From: Cololabis saira
Lineage: Eukaryota; Chordata; Actinopteri; Beloniformes; Belonidae
DNA length: 64,000 nucleotides
Direction of reading: 5' to 3'
NCBI RefSeq assembly: GCF_033807715.1
Contig: NC_084601.1
Coordinates: 17,662,690 to 17,726,689 of the forward strand
Part shown: piece after piece, positions 1 to 14,924 of the stretch
Position numbering within the stretch: the first letter of the stretch is position 1
How the letters are laid out: every line of letters begins with the position of its first letter
The notes under the pieces: generated by a model
Databases searched by the model: none
The model's input: the letters and a program-made list of their open reading frames with translations, nothing else
Told to the model about the DNA's origin: nothing
Translations under genes and position numbers: made by a program

Positions 1-1712
1 ACGTCATCAAGAACAGTTCCAATTGCAGAAGGAGAGAGATGCATTCTTACGTCCTCCAAAGTATGTTCTCCTGACTCGTGTTTACAAGTATGGACTTCCC
101 ATCCATACTTGAATTTAGAAATTGGCCTATATTCATTTCACTCTAAAGGAACGATTTTTTTTAGACATATTAAAAAGGATAAAAAGCCTTTTTCTTTATC
201 TGAGATACATAACATACAACTGCTTTAGAAATGTCAACAAAAAAAGGGTTCTACAAAGAGTAGTCCCTCTTACGTTGGCAAATACCCCGCACTTAACACA
301 TAAAACCCATTGTAGCGTGTCGCCTGTTGTTTTTACAGTATATTGACCGACAGGGTGACGTGTCAAGCTAGTCAGCGAATAACGCGCCTCTAATGGTACA
401 CTCGATCGTGGGTCAGGTGTAATGTAAACAGAACTGACGCGGGGTGGTGGGTCGTGGGTGGGATTTGTTGACGACAAGACAAGGATGTCCGCAATCTCAT
501 CCTCAGAGCCGTGATCGTCATATCACAGAACCGTAATCTACAACCTGCTACTAAAGTAACAGACCGTGTTGTTGCAAGACACAAAACTTGGATCATTAAC
601 AAACTGAAGACACTCAAAATAATTTATTTGCATTCAATAAACACAAATGCAGTAGTGGTAGAAGGAGACTGCTGGTCATATTTGTGCAACACAATTTGGG
701 CAAAGTCGTTATGCAAGTCATCCGGTATGGATCCGTCACCCGCTCCATCTCCTGCATCAGCCAACTGTTCTGATGTTGGTGAAGCCAGCGAGGCCCATCA
801 AACAGACAGCGGGCCGTCATGTTACGCAGTACCACTCGATAACGCCTCCCGACTCATCTTCCCCCCCCTCAATATGTCAAACCCCCCTCCCAAAAAGCAC
901 CAGGGGAGTGGTATTTAGATTCAGCGCTCATTTTAATTTTAAAATGGAATCAAAAAGTTTCCTCTAATAGAAGGCAATCACCTTACACCACTTTGCAGTC
1001 CCCTTTCATGCACAGAAATTATTAGGACTAATTATAAATACAACGGATGTAAAATGAGTGCGCCACCAAATTCATGCGGACTTTTCACAACAGCACTTGG
1101 TTCACTGCTATAATCAGCCAGTAATGTTTCATAGAAAAACTAATGGGATATATGCAATATAATGCTAACCTGGCGCAGCTAATAATGCCTTATCACTATC
1201 AAGGTTTGGTTATTAAACAATTAATCATTTCATGCATTATTAAGTGATGAGATAGAGGGCTGCACATGCATAAGCTATTAGGGAAAGGATGAAAGACACA
1301 AAGAATTAAGGAAAGAGACAGCATTTATGGGAATAGGAGAAATGAAGTTGGGAAATGAAGTGCCAGTTTCTACAGTATTTAGAAAGTAACATTAAAAAAT
1401 GCCATCAAATTACACCCCATTTCAGAAAGCAGTATGAGCAAACCAAGTATGTTAAACCTGAAATGAGGATTTTCCATTTTACAAAGCAAAGTGATTTAAC
1501 GCCGATAAAGAGCGTTAAGTCAAGCCATGTTAAAAAACGGAGGTAACTTACTTGGAGTCTGTTACCAAGGTAACTAATTCTGTGAACATAAACTGGACAA
1601 GAACAGCACTTTCCCCCTACCTCAATGAGTAAATAATTTTTCTTTCAGGATTTCCCAATAGCAGTGGATATTCTGCTGCAGCCATATTCCCATAAAAGCT
1701 CCAAGTATGATT
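1..1712. other. No gene seen; GC-richer patch at 350-920
   Basis: Bases 350-920 are richer in CpG than their surroundings. On the minus strand one frame ending near 625 reads like a short acidic C-terminus (SEQLADAGDGAGDGSIPDDL) followed by TAA and AATAAA. Stops interrupt it upstream and I recognise no family. It may be an exon-like scrap of an old mobile element. Bases 920-1712 are AT-rich with nothing recognisable. Confidence 0.3.
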
Positions 1713-1812
1713 TCTCCTTCCATCCATCCATCCATCATCTACACCCGCTTTATCCTTTTCAGGGTCATGGGGGTCTGCTGGAGCCTATCCCAGCTCATTT
1801 CAGGTGAGACGT
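1713..1812. repeat. Common fish interspersed repeat with (CATC)n start
   Basis: A CATC-type run at 1717-1736 leads into TCATCTACACCCGCTTTATC, then a stretch with GGGTCATGGGGGTCTGCTGG and AGCCTATCCCAGCT. I know this arrangement as a very abundant repeat of teleost genomes. Its class is not shown by the sequence here. Confidence 0.6.
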
Positions 1813-3828
<2,016 letters not shown>

Positions 3829-5285
3829 ATCCAACAATATTTCTTTTTTTTTTTTTTTTAAATCATAGCCTTTTACCAAAGCGCATAATACTTAGTTGCA
3901 TAAATATGTCTGGGCTTAAAAGATAAAGACTTAATGTCTCAAACTGAAGGTGCTGACCGTAAAGTTAGAGAACGGCAACAGAATAAGAGCTCGGTGGAGA
4001 GAAAGAAAAACGAAATCATGTAATTATGAGATCCGTTTCATCATGAATAAACCCACCTACACAAGACCCAGAAAGGATCAGCATGTGAATCTATATTTGA
4101 TTGGGATGTACCAAATATATAAAGATCCACTTGTCTATCCATACCAAGCTGATTTATGTACCATAAAAAGTACTGCTAATCTTAACTTCATCAAGCTGAA
4201 TAGACCTTTGGATGAATCATTTCAATGTTTATATATTAATCTCCATGAACTTTGTAAAAGTTATTCTTGAACATCCTTTTTTTTCCACTAGTAAAACTAC
4301 TTAAAAGTAAAAAATGTGTGCCCTTACCACGCCTGATATATTGCATCAAAGTTTGTTCGGATCAAATTTTTTTTTCTCATCTCTCCATCTTTGGTTCTGC
4401 CTCCTTCTGTCAGTGGAGAAAGTGGGATAAAGAAAGATTGCATGCTGTGGAATCAATATGATGCTGACACCTCACCCGCACTCAGAAAATCTCAACAAAG
4501 CAAAAATCCACTTAGAGAGGTGGTCTAATGGATCATATAACCCCTATATCACTTTAGCCTTAAATTAATCCCTGAAGAGGCAGAAGCCAGGTCTGCAATG
4601 AGTTTAACAGGTACAAAAAAGTGCACACTAAAATCTATACAATATACAACCATGCTTCTTGGACCCCAATTTTAACGTTAAAGATTGCATGTTTTTGGCT
4701 ACTCTCAGTTCTCGACTTTCTTAAAACTGTGAGACCTGCTGATTTTGATTTTTGTAAGAACTATAATCAAGTGCATCCAGAAAGAAACCCAACAAATCAA
4801 AGAAAAAAAACGAGGCTGCAGAGGCTGCAGGCTGTGAGCTCTTTTAGCTCTATTTTTAGGATCTTATCCTTCGTGCGCTTTGAAGTACTTGAGCATGGTC
4901 AGAAGGTTTATACTGTTTTATGTGTGTAAGATTGCTGTCACATACATTGTGGTTCTTGCTCCTCGTTGTGTTATTTACACGTTACTGCAAATTACTATTT
5001 CTAGGTATTCTGAAGGCACTGTGAAAAACTTCCACATCATCACAAACATGCTTATTGTACCTGTATATTTTCTTCTCTGAGTGTAATATAGTGAGTTTTC
5101 CAACCCCAAAATACAGGCATATTTTATGAATACCATAACTTTAAAATAAGATGTTCACTGCAGATGTTAGTAATATGAGAATGATTAGGCTTGTATGTCA
5201 CGAGGCATCCAAAGGGGGTCAGCTTTCAGCTGTAGTTTGATTTTCTTTGGGCATTTCGTATTACCAAAAAGTAAACAAAACCATC
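3829..5285. other. Intronic sequence, nothing recognised
   Basis: Ordinary AT-rich DNA. Frames of about 100 codons at 3950-4270 and 4621-4929 (+) show low-complexity composition and no motif, so I do not call them genes. Confidence 0.5.
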
Positions 5286-5293
5286 CACGAGAG

Positions 5294-5517
5294 CAGGGGT
5301 TGGGAAACCCGGTCCTCGAGCGCTGCGGCCCTGCATGTTTTGGATGTTGCCTTGCAACCACACACCTCATTCCAATTAAAGGCCGTTATCAGCTCGTCAT
5401 TCAGGTCTTCACAAGTCTGATAATGACACAATCATTTGTATCAGGGTGTGTTGAGGGAGAGAAACATCTCAAACGTGCAGGACTGTGGCCGTCGAAGGCC
5501 AGGGTTCCCCAACCCTG
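5294..5517. mobile_element. Short non-autonomous hAT element
   Basis: 224-bp element with terminal inverted repeats: it begins CAGGGGTTGGGAAACCCGG and ends GGGTTCCCCAACCCTG. The flanking 8-mers cacgagag (5286-5293) and cactagag (5518-5525) match at 7 of 8 positions, as expected for an older hAT target duplication. There is no coding capacity. A decayed relative lies at 31300-31462. Confidence 0.85.
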
Positions 5518-5525
5518 CACTAGAG

Positions 5526-5874
5526 TGCGAGAAAAAACACGGATTTCCTCAAGTTGTATTTACTACACACCACACTGGAAGTCGATTCAACAAAGCTGAT
5601 TTGTGCTTGAAAGCAGAAATCAAACACCCTGGACAGGTACAGTAGATTACTTGTGAAGAAAACTAATTCTTCCAAGCAGAGGCCGTGCATGGGATGTGCT
5701 TGTGCTCTTTGTTGTTTTATTTTCAACAGTGAAGTTATTTTCGACAGTGAATGGATGTGTTGTGGTTGAGCAGTGACCCAGATGAGACACTGACATCTTT
5801 GTCCACTCCAGGGACAATCAGGAACAAGATGCTCTGCTGGTACATTGCAAAACACCTTTAGTTTACAATGTAAC

Positions 5875-5911
<37 letters not shown>

Positions 5912-8900
5912 ACGCAGATCAATTTATGACACTAATAAGCATTTGCCATATAACTAATATCTGTTTTCAACATATGTACTGATATATACTGATAAATAGA
6001 TTAGATGCTAGAGCTGGTTGATAAAATTTGTCTGAGTGACCAATAAGTTAATTAAGATAAAGCAGTATTATGCTGCCAGGTGCATGTGTTCAACCACACA
6101 CAGCATTATTCAATCAATGCAGCAGAATGACTACTTGTCCTCACTGTCCTGCACTTGCAATCTAATTCTTGCACATCGTGTCTTCACAAAAAAACCACAG
6201 AGTGCACTGTGCATTTGGCCAATTGATTTCAATGTCGCCTCCTAAACCCTCAACTCCTGGTCCTCTGTCTTCCTTTTACCCTATCAAGCGTAATTACGGT
6301 GATTGATTAATCGACTGGTGCCCCATTCCTCTCCAGTAGTTCACAGCAATGCACCACACAATGCAATGAGAGAGCTAGCAGTGATAGGCTAAAGTATGAT
6401 CAATGGAAAGGAAGCTGGAAAAACACTGCAAATGTATATATTATTGAAGATCTAAAAGACAGATTAAACTAATATTTGTTTGCCATCTGTATTTTTTTCT
6501 TTAATGCTTTTCTCCCTTTAATTCATTTACAAATAATGTTTATCTACAAAATCATTTCCACTTCATTATATTGACAAAAATCTGGTGCATTGTTTTTAGA
6601 TACATTTTACTCTCTTTTGATGGATTTATTTTTTTTCCCCCCTTGAAATCACCCGATGATCCCATTCAGAAAGGTGACACACCACTTGAAAAATGTGGAG
6701 GTAAACCGAAAATAGGAAAATCAGAGGTAAATTATGAGCAGCGCAGGTCCTCGACTGGAAATGAACATTTACCATACGCTATGTATTCGAGCCGCCATGC
6801 CAAAACAAGGCAGCCAAAATCAATTCCCATGCAACCAATCTTTTTCTTTTGATCACAGTCCAACAAACAAGAGGCTGAAGCAGGCACTTCATCTTTAAGT
6901 GATCTGCACTGAAGCCAGGAAGTGATTCCAGGCATCAAAGGAAGCCACAGGTTAAGAAACCAGTGAGGTTGCAGAACACATCTGAGTGTATTACATCTGT
7001 TTTAAAAGTGTGAGAGATGATGAAATACACGGAAAACATGAGATTATTGTCCTGGCAATAAAGACTTTTGAATTCCTGCAGTCACTCTTACAAAAATAAT
7101 ATAGAGACAGACAGCGGATAAACACAGTTTTGAAAATGTAAACAGTGACTGAAGGGATAACTGCCACTGTATCTCTGAAAATCCTCCAATCTATTTGCAA
7201 GCACAAGGCACCAATATGCAAAACTTTAAATGTGTATCTGTTTAAAAATCCTAAACAATTAGTTCAGGGCTATTAAAAACAACAGATTGGATCCCAACGG
7301 TGCAGTGCCCAATAAAAGCAACTAAAACAATGCCCAGTCAGGGCACAGTGACTTGGCCCATTACCTTCAACCTTTTGGAGTTCTGTGGTGTCACTGGGAT
7401 GGATGGCTGGGTTACACATGACTAGATATGCTTACACAAACAGTGCAATCCAACCCGCTTGCCTCAAGGGAGCTGATTTAAGGACTGACCAAAATAGTGT
7501 CTGGTAAACAGCTTACTCTGCTGCTTTTCAACACAACAAACATTATGAATGACAATTAATGGGATAGAACATTAAGAAGATATATATTTCTTTTCACAGT
7601 GATCTCGCAAGCAAAACTGAAATAGTATTGTTTGGCAGAACTTCTGCAAACAAAAGGCACCGTGCTGTTGATCAGCAGCATGTTACAAATCAGGGCCACA
7701 CAGAGACATTTTTAGGGGAAGATGCTCAAGCCAAATCAAAGGCCACTCAGTTAAACATCACTTATTTAGAGTATACACTACAGGGAGACGCGTGACAGAG
7801 GGCCAACTCATGTGGAGCGAGGACTCATAAGAATGTAAAATAATGTGGTAGCATCTGCTAAGTACTTGTGCGATGGAATATCAACATAATTGAAACTGAA
7901 TAATACTTCCCAATGGGAAATTGTTAAGAGTGCCCTTACCTGGAGAAAATATGTACTTATATGACAGTGAACATTGGAATTAGATTACAATGAACATGAG
8001 GTCAGAAAATCGACAGATAGCAGGTGTGGTTAAACTCTTGTTTTTGCCTGGCAACAACAACTGTGATGACATCACTTCAAGCATTCTAAGGTAACATGGG
8101 TGAAGTCATCAATGGAAATATATATACAACAGTTCAACATCTGGAATGCAGTGTCACCTCTTCACAGTCACATGGTAAGCATTACACCATTAAGTACTGC
8201 AACTTCTCTTAACCCACCTTTGTTGGTCTGTCCAAAGTTCTTTGCCAACCTGTATCATCTGAAGTCCATATAGCAAAATCCTGGAGTTTAGAACATGCTC
8301 CTATAGCCACATCTCAGAAATAAGAACATAATCCCCCTGTCTCTTATCAGTGCTGCAAGATCATCCATCTCACTTTCCAGGGATCTTACACTTCCCATGA
8401 TGACTGAGGAGGGGTGGGGGGCGTAATAATAAAAGAACAAAAAATTTCCTCTTTGTTCTCTGTTTTCCTTCCGCCCCACATCCTTGACATTTCCTCCTCA
8501 AATGATGCATTTTTGAGTTCTTTTTCTGTTCATTAGCTGCTCTTTGGAAGGCTCAATCCAATACCTTTACATGTGAACAAATTTCTGTTGTTATGGATAC
8601 CCATAATGACAATAAAATAATTCTGATCAAAACTGACTGGAGGATGACAGGAAAAGGGTAATTTTTGATTATTTTGTTTAGGTTATGTATATCTTTAATT
8701 TTCTAGAGGTACCACTGGACTATGTTGTTATTTGGTACTGTTATTAGGTACCAACTTTGGATTGTATAACAAGAAATATGTAAAGAGAGAAGGGATGTCT
8801 GATGGGGGGGGGGGGTTAAAACTGTTAAGTCAGAACTAGATGTGAAATGTCCTTTATTATAATATTCTGTTTGTAAATGAAAAAACAATAAAGATATTGT

Positions 8901-11430
8901 TAAAAAAAAAAAAAAATTAAATTATTCCAGCCTGAACAGCAACCACAGTCACCTGGTGCTTGCTCATGATGGGGGATTGTATAGAAGACATGTTTTGATG
9001 GAATCTGTTGTTTTCCTTGGCAAAGCAATAACATTTATTATTGTTAATTTATAAGCTCTGTATTAAGACATTGGCATTCATTCCCACTCACTCAGAAATT
9101 AAAGAATCACTAGTTAAACTAACCTATATGGAGAAAAAAAAAAGACAAAAGCATCCAGCAAAGGTTTTTTTTAAGGATAATAATAAGATAAACATTTTCT
9201 ATACATTTCTAGGTGTCAAAATATTAAAAGCAACACAACACTATTACTGTTTGTTTATTTATTTAGCAACAATTAAGCCAAAATGCAGAAAAATTGTGTG
9301 AAAACCAAAGTAGTATCCATGACTCGAAAGCTTGTAGAACCACCTAACTTCTGGTAAGCGACAACTTAAAATGATCAATTTCAGTGTGCCATTGATAGCC
9401 TCTTTCATCCTTGTGGTGAAATTGTGGCCCATATTCTTTAAATATTACCTAAAGTTCAGTGATGTTCTCAAACATATGTTTGTGCACAGCTCTCCTAATC
9501 TACCCATGCAGCTTGTTCATGTGGTGAAAGTCTAAGCCATCGCAACAACTGAATTTGTTTCATTTCTCTTGACATATTTGGGATCATTGTCCTGCTGTAG
9601 TGATAAACTGTGTTTACATCTTGCCAAAGGTTTCAAAGTTTGTTCAAGATGCAGCTTTGCAACACTAAGATGTGCTGCCATTTTCGTTTAAGTAGGACGA
9701 TCGTTTCTCCTGGCTGGTCTTCCAAACAAGCCAGAGTAATCAGTTTTCTAACTGCCACAGACTTATGTTTAACATATTAAGGGCCTGAGAGTGGGATATG
9801 CAGCTCTCAGTTGTTTTGTCATTTCTCTGGTCTTTGCAGAGCTGACTTTGGGGTGAAACAGCTGAGACATCCACTTCTCTGAAATGTTTTTACTTATCAA
9901 TAATATTTCTCTGATAGGTCCTAATTACATCTGGTATTAACATCCATCGTGAGCAATCCAAGTGGAGCAAACAAGTGGACAGCTCTAAGTGCATCTTTTC
10001 AAAGTGGGCATAAATAAAAATGTCACTACTTTTATTTTTGATAGTGAAAAAGTGTGTCACAGTGTCCGCAGAATTGTTGGGAGGCCATGAATATACGTGA
10101 CTGCCCCACCCATCATTTGCATTGTGCTGGTACCCCTGCCTCCTGTTTAAGTAGTGTACAGACTTGTCCTTCTGGGGTGATATTGGTTTGATCAAGTTTG
10201 CCACTCAGCTGGGAGGATCAGTGGATTCAAACTTTTTTCCAGGAATCCCTTCCCTTGTCACAACAACAAAAAAGAAAAAAGTGCTGTGTCCTGTTCCTCG
10301 CCACCAAAACAATAATTTCAAGCTCCATTACCGTCTCCATCCAGCATCCCCCGCCCCAAAAGAAAATTTTAAAAAACACGGCCACTTTGAGCCTTTGAGA
10401 CTGCATTTTTTTTGTTTCCATGAATAAGATATCAAGTGCAGTATTTGTCTTTGCAGGCTGTTGGGTTTATTGTTATAAAACAGCTGGTAGGTAGGTAGGT
10501 ACAGGCTGGTATCCAATAATAAGGTATACCGCAGTAAGACTTTGCACAATTCCACTAACATTGTCTGTCATACTGTTCCTACAGTTATGAGCTGTTATGA
10601 AACGTCACAGACAAAGTACAGGAAGCCTCCAGGTTGTGTGTAGCGTCAAATGATACTACCCCTACCCTACGTAGCTGCGGGAAGCAGACAGCAGGGAAGA
10701 CGGCCTAAAGAAGATGTACATCCAGATAAATGTAAGTAAAAATTATAGCAAAATATAACTGATGTTTGGTGGCTAAAAAGTGGAAAGTCATCTGTAAGGT
10801 GACTGAAATTTAAAGGTTAAAATGTAAATATATCAATGTCTATGGCGGCCAACAGCGAAAAGAAGAACTATACATGCAAGACAGTGACAAACAATTACGA
10901 AGCTATTTGGACGGTGTAGTAGATTATGCTGGTGTAACTCATTGACACACGATCTGGAAGATCTATGGTCCTTGGCACAATGGTCCTTGACATACAGTAT
11001 ATCGTATAGAGTATATAGAGTTTCTTTCTAATCCTTTACATGAGCATTGAGAGATTTTGAATTCTGCCTGTGTTTATATAGAAACGCTCTCCTTGGGTTT
11101 TTCTCCATCCGGATGTATATTCACAAAAACAGGTGTATAATCATCAGGAACCAGATACTTCCAACATTCACTGCTGAAATACTTTGCAGTCTGTCCCAAA
11201 ACGTTACACCTGGAATAACTCCTTGTTTTCACTACAAGCCACATAAAAGTTTGACAAAGTATGAAACAAATCAAAACAGAATGCAATTTCTTGCTAATCT
11301 CATAAATCCATAGTTTATTCACAATAGAACAGAGAAACATTGTTCTATTGTGAATAGAGATACTATGTACTTTGAAAGTTATACATTATATCATCTTGTG
11401 AAAATATTTAGAATATAATCATTGATTGGC
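5526..11430. other. Intronic sequence with small repeats only
   Basis: Contains a (CA)n tract at 5874-5915, a G-homopolymer near 8803-8815, and an AATAAA followed by an A-tract at 8888-8916 that looks like a LINE 3' end on the + strand. An inverted repeat with 14-bp arms lies at 11318-11331 and 11341-11354. Bases 9300-9880 read like an old degraded transposon but I cannot assign it. No exon was recognised. Confidence 0.45.
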
Positions 11431-13145
11431 TGTAGCATATCTCAGACTGCGACCAAATGCTCGCATTTTGCGACCAAAATTTGAGTATGTGCGACTGAAT
11501 TTCATGTCCACTCGCACACGTGCGACCAGTAAATTTGCCAGTGTTTTTTGCCAGCGTTACACCAACGCAGAGCCTACACCGTAGGGTGGGGGTGTGTATG
11601 AGTGTGTATGAGTGTGTCCTTGTCCTTGGTGTAACGTCCTTGGTGTAACGCGGAACCATAAATCAGCCGTTAGACTATCCAATTAAATCATGTTGGACAT
11701 TAAACTGACGCTGTTGTAAACCAATAAAGCTAGCCAGAGCCTTGATATTAGCCAATCAGAAACAGAGGAGGGCGGGTTCGCCCCCGTCCCTCAGGGAAGA
11801 CGACTTGTCAGAGACTGGGGGACCAGTAGTCACGTCATTTAATTCACATATGTGCGTGGTGTGAAACTATCAAACAATGAACACGGCGCCAAAGAGCAGC
11901 GGTAGCGTTAACAAAGCGCTGGTTTTTAAAACAAACTAAATTAAGTTTTCTTTTGAAAAAATGCTGAAAAAAGGGTCACTAAGAGCCGGGGACACTGCGC
12001 TTCTTTCCCCCGCCCGCTCCCGCTGCCCTCGTGAACAAAACAAACATGTCGAAGCGGCCGCCTGAGAAACCAGCGCAGAAAATACAGAACCAAAGTTTAC
12101 TCCGTACAGACGGCAGGCTGAGCAGGACTGTTAATGCTGGAAATTACTTGCTGTTTGAGCCTGTGTTTATGCTGCCATGTGCGTTAATCTCCGCTCACAC
12201 AGACAACCACCTGCATTGTAAACGGACCTCACTCGCGCAGCACGCGAGGAGAGCGCGTCGTACTGTAATACAAAATTATGATTATTACACCTACAGACGT
12301 CGCTGTTAAAGTACATGATCTTTTTTCGCATGTATCTTTTCGTGTCCAGTCAACTGTGTGCAGGCAAAACTTGCAGATCATTGAATCGCCAGGCACGTTA
12401 CACACAGACAAGGACACACTCATACACACCCCCACCCGTGCAAAACCAGTGTTCAGTGTTTTGTTCATAGCTTGTTTGGTTTCTTCTGTTATTGGACACA
12501 CAGTTTCTCATGACATACCTGAAAAATCCCTGATGCTTCATGGCAAGCTGTGTCTCTGGTGACAGAATAAATTAGACAAGCTAAAATTATTTGTTTACTG
12601 CATGAGCTATTGATATTTCCTTCTTTTTTGCACTTTAAATGGATATTGAAAGACCCATTTGAGTTATTTATTTTTTAGTTATTTCACAATAATTATTGTG
12701 AAATTATTATTTCACTAGTTATTTTACAGTCGTATAATTCAGGCAACAGCTCAAAAAACATTTTTAATAACACTAACCCACATTAATATCGGATCGAATC
12801 AAATGGTGATAAAAAACAGAAAACAGAAGGGCTAAACCTTTGGGAAACGACCGCACGGCAAAAAAGGGGCCATTCTTAAAGTGTGGTGCAGCGCATAGAT
12901 GGCGGGGGAATATGAACTGGCCTGAAAACTTTTTTTCAGTCAAAAATATTTTTTTTGCTTTAATCCCTGAATTCATTAATCTATTATGAAATACGTATTA
13001 CTAATACACTGAAATGTAGTAGAAATGTAAAAATGTGGTTAGCGTGTCGATAAACGATGTGCGCTCCTAAAATTTCTGATTGTGCCCCTAAAAATTTTCA
13101 GTTAGGGGCTACTGTGCTATTGAAAAAAGTTAGTCTGGAGCCCTG
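11431..13145. mobile_element. Degraded hAT-like element with GC-rich interior
   Basis: The right end reads, in reverse complement, CAGGGCTCCAGACTAAC followed by a run on AGCCCCTAACTGAAAATTTT, which I know as the terminus of a widespread fish hAT-like family. The left end begins near CAGACTGCGACCAAATGC. The interior at 11750-12260 is unusually CpG-rich for this window. An ATG at 12046 opens a short frame starting MSKRPPEKPAQK that could be a first transposase exon. The left terminus looks altered and I found no clear target duplication, so the left limit is approximate. Confidence 0.55.
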
Positions 13146-14916
13146 TGTTGCCTCTATTTCTGAGCTTTGATCTGGGGACACTGAGGCCACCTGGTTGGAT
13201 GATCGCAAAGCTTCAAAGGGAGAACGAATGTGAAAAGGCTTGAACACATAAGTCAGCATGACCCATTTTAAAGCCTTATAAATAAGGAATAAACCTCTAA
13301 TGTCAAAAGGTGGTATACTCAAGTAGGGCAATGTCAAAGTTGGAGTACCGTACACTCTGAAGAAATCTCCAGATCTCCAATTCCTTCATGCAAAGTAGTA
13401 GTCATATGTGGATATCATCCTGTAGTGCTGCCATCTTCTCTGGACCAAAGGTAATTTAAGGGGGACTGAAACCAGGGATGTCACATAAATAAGACAGGGA
13501 ATACCCGGCTTGTTATCAACACACAGTTCAAAAGTCTCCATCTTTGATAATAGAGGTATAATGTAAGCACCTATGGAAACCAGCTTGGACATCTGGAAAC
13601 AAAAAAAACAGACTTGAAAAGTAGATTCTGCTTTTATAGCAACATATGGTCCCATCTAGATAATGGCAATGTTTGAAGCTGCATAATGTGGTAGTATATA
13701 GTTTGTTCTGTACAGTGGTCCTCTGATCCGTGTTGGTAGTGTTGGTCGTATGCCAGCATAAAAAAAAGTCGTTCTGGGGAGCTGATCCAACTGGCCTGCA
13801 TTACAGTGACTCTCTACAATAGGGGATATGGTGTTATAAGGTGGACTGATCAGTTACACACTAATTTTTTTCTTGAAGGCATTAAATCAGGTCCGGGTAG
13901 TTCTCACGTACTACAGATTGTGCAATTATTCACATACTGCATTTGATATCATTCATTTTGGCAAAGTCACTACACTATTAGGGTAGTATCAGTGTTTTTC
14001 TCTGGTAAGGCCTTACATATCCCAGCCAGATAATGCAAAACCGAACACTATATCCATTTTAAAACCATAGCTTTCTAGTGAGAAAGTCAGCAAGGCAGAC
14101 CAGACCTTTCACAACCTGGAAACACGTGGCTTGAGATTGTGAAAAGTCTGGTCTGCAGACTTATTATAAGTCCACCACTTGCGATAAATGCCCATGTTAT
14201 AATACAAATAATGAAGAACTTTATACTTCACTAGACAATCAACCAAACAATCCACTTTATGTCACCTGCATGATATGAGGAAAGACAGACTCTGACGGAG
14301 AGGAGAAAAGGAAAAGCCAAAATGACATGACCAGAATAGAAATACGATGGTGAATTAGGGATAAAGCTCCCAAGCGAAACATTTTCATCAGTACAGCAGA
14401 TAATGTGGCGAGAAACAGACCAGGGCATAAAAAAAACCCCCAAAAAACCCAGACAAATAAACATATTTAACATTTATAATAAAAATATATGCCTTGTTAA
14501 AATCAGTCTTTTTTCGCAGTGTGTGCAGGGGCATAGATGTCTTAAATGGATACAGTGTTCATTTGCTAAAAATCAATGCTGCACAAATGTACATTAAATG
14601 GGATTTTCAAGTCTGGTGATCACAAGCAGGCAGCATTTTGTTCTTGTTTCTGCCAAGCTTAAAGTGGTCAGAGGATATAATCCATAATCATTCATATGCA
14701 TACATACTGTTTCTTCTCATCTCTCTATGACCATTATATAATAACATAGAAAAGTACATCTGGAAGCCAATAGTTTGACAGACACTGCTGTGGGGTCACA
14801 CTGTAGCGGTGAATGAGCGAGTTCAAATGAATTATCCCTTTAGTGAACTAAAGTTTAAGTACTTGATATATTTGCTTAAAAGTGGAAGTAGGCTATATAT
14901 TCTCTTGTGGTTGTGT
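13146..14916. other. Intronic sequence with one strong hairpin
   Basis: No gene or recognised element. An inverted repeat with 20-nt arms (19 of 20 pairs) lies at 14095-14114 and 14137-14156 around a 22-nt loop; the left arm starts GCAGACCAGACC. Confidence 0.5.
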
Positions 14917-14924
14917 GGCTATAT

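Noticed and set aside
9300..9880. Possible degraded DNA transposon (words such as GGGATCATTGTCCTGCTG)
   Set aside because: It felt familiar, but I could not recall a consensus well enough, and found no terminal repeats or target duplication.
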